From NCBI GenBank assembly GCA_000181795.3, contig CM012953.1:15113353-15177352 (forward strand): a DNA stretch of 64,000 nucleotides, written 5' to 3'. The notes under the pieces are model-generated. The model worked only from the letters and a program-made list of their open reading frames with translations. It did not search any database and was not told the DNA's origin. This document shows, in pieces, positions 61,952-64,000 of this stretch (positions are counted from its first letter, which is position 1; each line of letters begins with the position of its first letter). Origin of the DNA: Trichinella spiralis. Lineage: Eukaryota; Nematoda; Enoplea; Trichinellida; Trichinellidae. The translations under genes and the position numbers were made by a program.

Positions 61952-63305
61952 TTAAAAACTGCTCCAGTGTACGCGTACCGCTGTTATGCGTTGCTGCAGT
62001 TCTTCATATTTCTTATTTTTTATCTGTAAATCACTGGCGGTAACGCGTCCTGATGTCACTTGTTGAATCAACGTTTCCGTTGATCCCTGCTCATCGATCA
62101 GCAACTGGAGCAGTTCATAAAAGCCGAGATGTCGCTTCCCCGCAAGTCGGTTCATTTTGAAGTGCCAGCCTTCCAAATCATTGCTCGTATGAATATATAC
62201 ATTATATACATTCCACATCGGCAGTCTGTCAGGCGGCATCCATTCCACTCGGAAGTAATTGAACAAGGCTGCTATTGAACCCGTAGCATCTCTGCCAAGC
62301 AGCTCCACGGCAACAAATACATCATGAGGCGGCAAAAAAGCCGTTGCCAGCAACATTTTGACTTTTTTCTTCGTTGCCGCTTCGTTCGCATCCCAAGATC
62401 CGTCACCTTCCGCAGTATGTGGATCCCCGGAAATGTCCCCTGCAGTGCAGGGATCAGGGCAGTCTCAAAATCGCAAATTACTGTTTGCGACTGAAGGACC
62501 ACCCCCAACGCTGCCGCCTTTAAAATTAAATGATCGAAAATTTCACGATACGTGGAGAGATCTTTATGGACGGTTAAACAATAAACAAGTGGCACTAATT
62601 TATCCGCAATAAAAACATGTATGGTGAACATCTGGTGGTACCATTCTGGAACTATTTTGAAAGTTCCATCCATGGACCAGACAGAATGTTCAGATAAAAC
62701 AGATAAATTTTCTTCTGTGCAGAATATTAAAATTGAATTATATACATTGTACAATAAAAAACGGCGATCAGACTTCGTTATTCGCCACTGGGGTGGAATC
62801 TCCAGCTGCTGGCGAGTTGGTGGAAGTTTTGAAAATTTTTGTGCCCGTTTTCTGTGCATTGCCGTTTTAATACTTTTATACGTTGGAAACTGACCAGCAG
62901 TTTCCAAATCAGCAGATGCACTGCTTGCTTCTTCGTGGTATATCTGCGGGACGGTCTTCATTTACTCCGCTGCTCTTCGCTTGAGAGCATTTTTTTCTTC
63001 ATTTTATAAAGGATGTCATTGCCAGGGGTGCAATCATCTGCATGAGGATTACAATCCAAGACTGCGTCAACATCCGAGTTCGTGTAGATTGAACCTCGGC
63101 ATCCTTTTTTAACCTACATGATGAACTTGAAATGAATGAACAGAAATGAGATATTAGATAAAGTATTAATTACCTGACGGCAAACCCACTGTTTATCTTG
63201 CATGTTCGTATGTTTCAAATTGTAAACTCTTCCTTCATGTACTAAATTGCAATTACCTCTTTCATTTAAAACCAAATGCAAATTTTCAGCCATGAAATAA
63301 GACAA
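61952..63305 (-). pseudogene. MULE transposase relic with FLYWCH-type N-terminus
   Basis: Minus-strand remains of a Mutator-like element. The first part (63305 to about 63173) carries a FLYWCH-like start (NLHLVLNERGNCNLVHEG, WVCRQ); an intron-like GTAATT...TGTAG gap and a continuation (KKGCRGSIYT) follow. The catalytic part begins about 62961. WSMDGTFKIVP supplies the first catalytic Asp, VICDFETALIPAL the second, and NDLEGWHFKMNRLAGK, in a different frame, the Glu. It is broken by a TAA at 62964-62962, by a frame change near 62.36 kb and by loss of the conserved segment between FPGI and LLATAFLPP. It cannot encode an active enzyme. Confidence 0.8.
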
Positions 63306-63871
63306 ATCAGAGGAACGTCAAGCACAAAGAGCAGATAAGGGGTAAGATGGAGAGAAGGCGGTTCGTTACTGATTATATGTATGAACCATATATCCAATTG
63401 ACCAGAGCTACTACACTTTAAGGGTAAACACTCAAAACGTATGTTTGTAGCGCAATACCCGGAAATGGACAACTAACGCAGAGCAGTAATGATAACGCCT
63501 TTCTTGAGTGAATATCTGTTCAACAACAACAACTCTTAGCGAACAGAGATTTATATATAAAATCACTTCCGGTTTTGAATAAGGTGAACTGCTTGCAGCA
63601 ACTGCCGTCGACAATTTTCCTTATCATATTTGCATAAGGTTACTCTCGTGACGCGCCTCGTTATTTGTAGCAGTCGATTCAACGGCTTTTACCAGTTCTG
63701 GATGCGACATATATATATATACATAAATCTGCCCCCACTTTTTGTAAATAAATTTGTTGCCTGTTGAAATTTATCAAGATTGGATGCTAACTTCCGGGTG
63801 TAAATCGAAATTATATATAATTTGTTGAAAAAAGGGAATGTCGTAGCAACAAACCAATTTCCGGGATACAA
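63306..63871. other. intergenic, mixed composition
   Basis: No gene recognised. A (TA)n run lies at about 63710-63722. Part may belong to the left or right arm of the MULE element, but I could not define its inverted repeats. Confidence 0.4.
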
Positions 63872-64000
63872 ATGGCATTAAGAAAACAACACAACCAAGC
63901 TCGCAAGAATCGTCCAGCCATGGTTGAGGTCACGCATAAATGCAAAGTCAGCACAGTTGGCGGTCGAAAATCAATGAAGACCTTGTTACATGAGAAAGTA
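63872..64000 (+). CDS. partial open frame running off the right edge
   Basis: ATG 63872 opens 43 codons to the window end (MALRKQHNQARKNRPAMVEV, then HKCKVSTVGGRKSMKTLLHE). Base composition is markedly less AT-rich than upstream, and the opposite strand is interrupted. The start is Lys/Arg-rich. No family is recognised from so short a piece. It is probably a first exon of the next gene. Confidence 0.35.
   Translation, partial: MALRKQHNQARKNRPAMVEVTHKCKVSTVGGRKSMKTLLHEKV

Noticed and set aside
1-64000. tRNA, rRNA, CRISPR array, bacterial insertion or operon
   Set aside because: None seen by eye. A tRNAscan/Infernal run would be decisive for small RNA genes, which I cannot exclude.

Overview
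This is a eukaryotic, metazoan window: AT-rich (roughly 70 %), with spliced genes whose introns are mostly 40-100 bases, a nuclear receptor, an Arp1-type actin-related protein, ribosome-biogenesis and RNA polymerase subunits, and relics of three DNA-transposon superfamilies. My best guess is a nematode, perhaps of the Trichinella/Trichuris branch. The reasons are the EB-module secreted protein, the FLYWCH-MULE, Tigger and piggyBac mix, and acceptor-like AG signals just upstream of most start codons, as expected if mRNAs receive a spliced leader. The species is inference. No bacterial genes, CRISPR array or operons are present, and I recognised no tRNA or rRNA.

Layout, left to right. 1.7-2.75 kb (-): small RIIa + double-IQ protein of the SPA17/CABYR type. 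2.8-8.9 kb: AT-rich, no convincing gene. 8.9-10.0 kb (+): ZCCHC9, convergent with 10.4-12.7 kb (-): ACTR1 (Arp1, dynactin). 13.9-16.25 kb: an almost complete Tigger (pogo/Tc1-mariner) element with TIRs, TA target duplication and an intact 573-aa transposase ORF whose first catalytic Asp is Ala. 17.1-17.8 kb: piggyBac relic. 17.8-22.8 kb: AT-rich with old repeat debris. 22.9-27.85 kb (+): a 3-RRM + SPOC (RBM15/Spenito-type) gene, convergent with 28.4-37.9 kb (-): HEATR1/UTP10 in about 40 short exons. 38.86-39.8 kb: GC-rich repeat island containing a 24-bp tandem array that recurs inverted at 61.2 kb. 40.4-43.4 kb (+): secreted EB-module protein, convergent with 43.7-47.5 or 52.6 kb (-): an NR4A (NGFI-B/Nurr1/NHR-6) nuclear receptor with two possible first exons and a GC-rich promoter region carrying a perfect cAMP-response element. 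57.9-58.3 kb (-): unidentified ORF. 58.8-59.1 kb (-): POLR2K. 62-63.3 kb (-): decayed FLYWCH-MULE transposon. The last 129 bases hold an open frame that runs off the edge.

For seven host genes I rebuilt exon chains by hand and found that reading phase, splice sites and protein-family alignment agree from start to stop: the SPA17-like gene (218 aa), ZCCHC9 (246), ACTR1 (376), the SPOC gene (about 777), the EB-module gene (465), NR4A (703 or 650) and POLR2K (65). The genes do not form a pathway. They are mostly housekeeping loci (dynactin, rRNA processing, Pol I/II/III) next to one inducible-type transcription factor and one secreted protein. I did not find a wholly new system. The items most worth a second look are the Tigger copy, the NR4A promoter architecture, the double-IQ SPA17-like protein, the uniform phase-1 EB gene and the dispersed 24-bp-array repeat.
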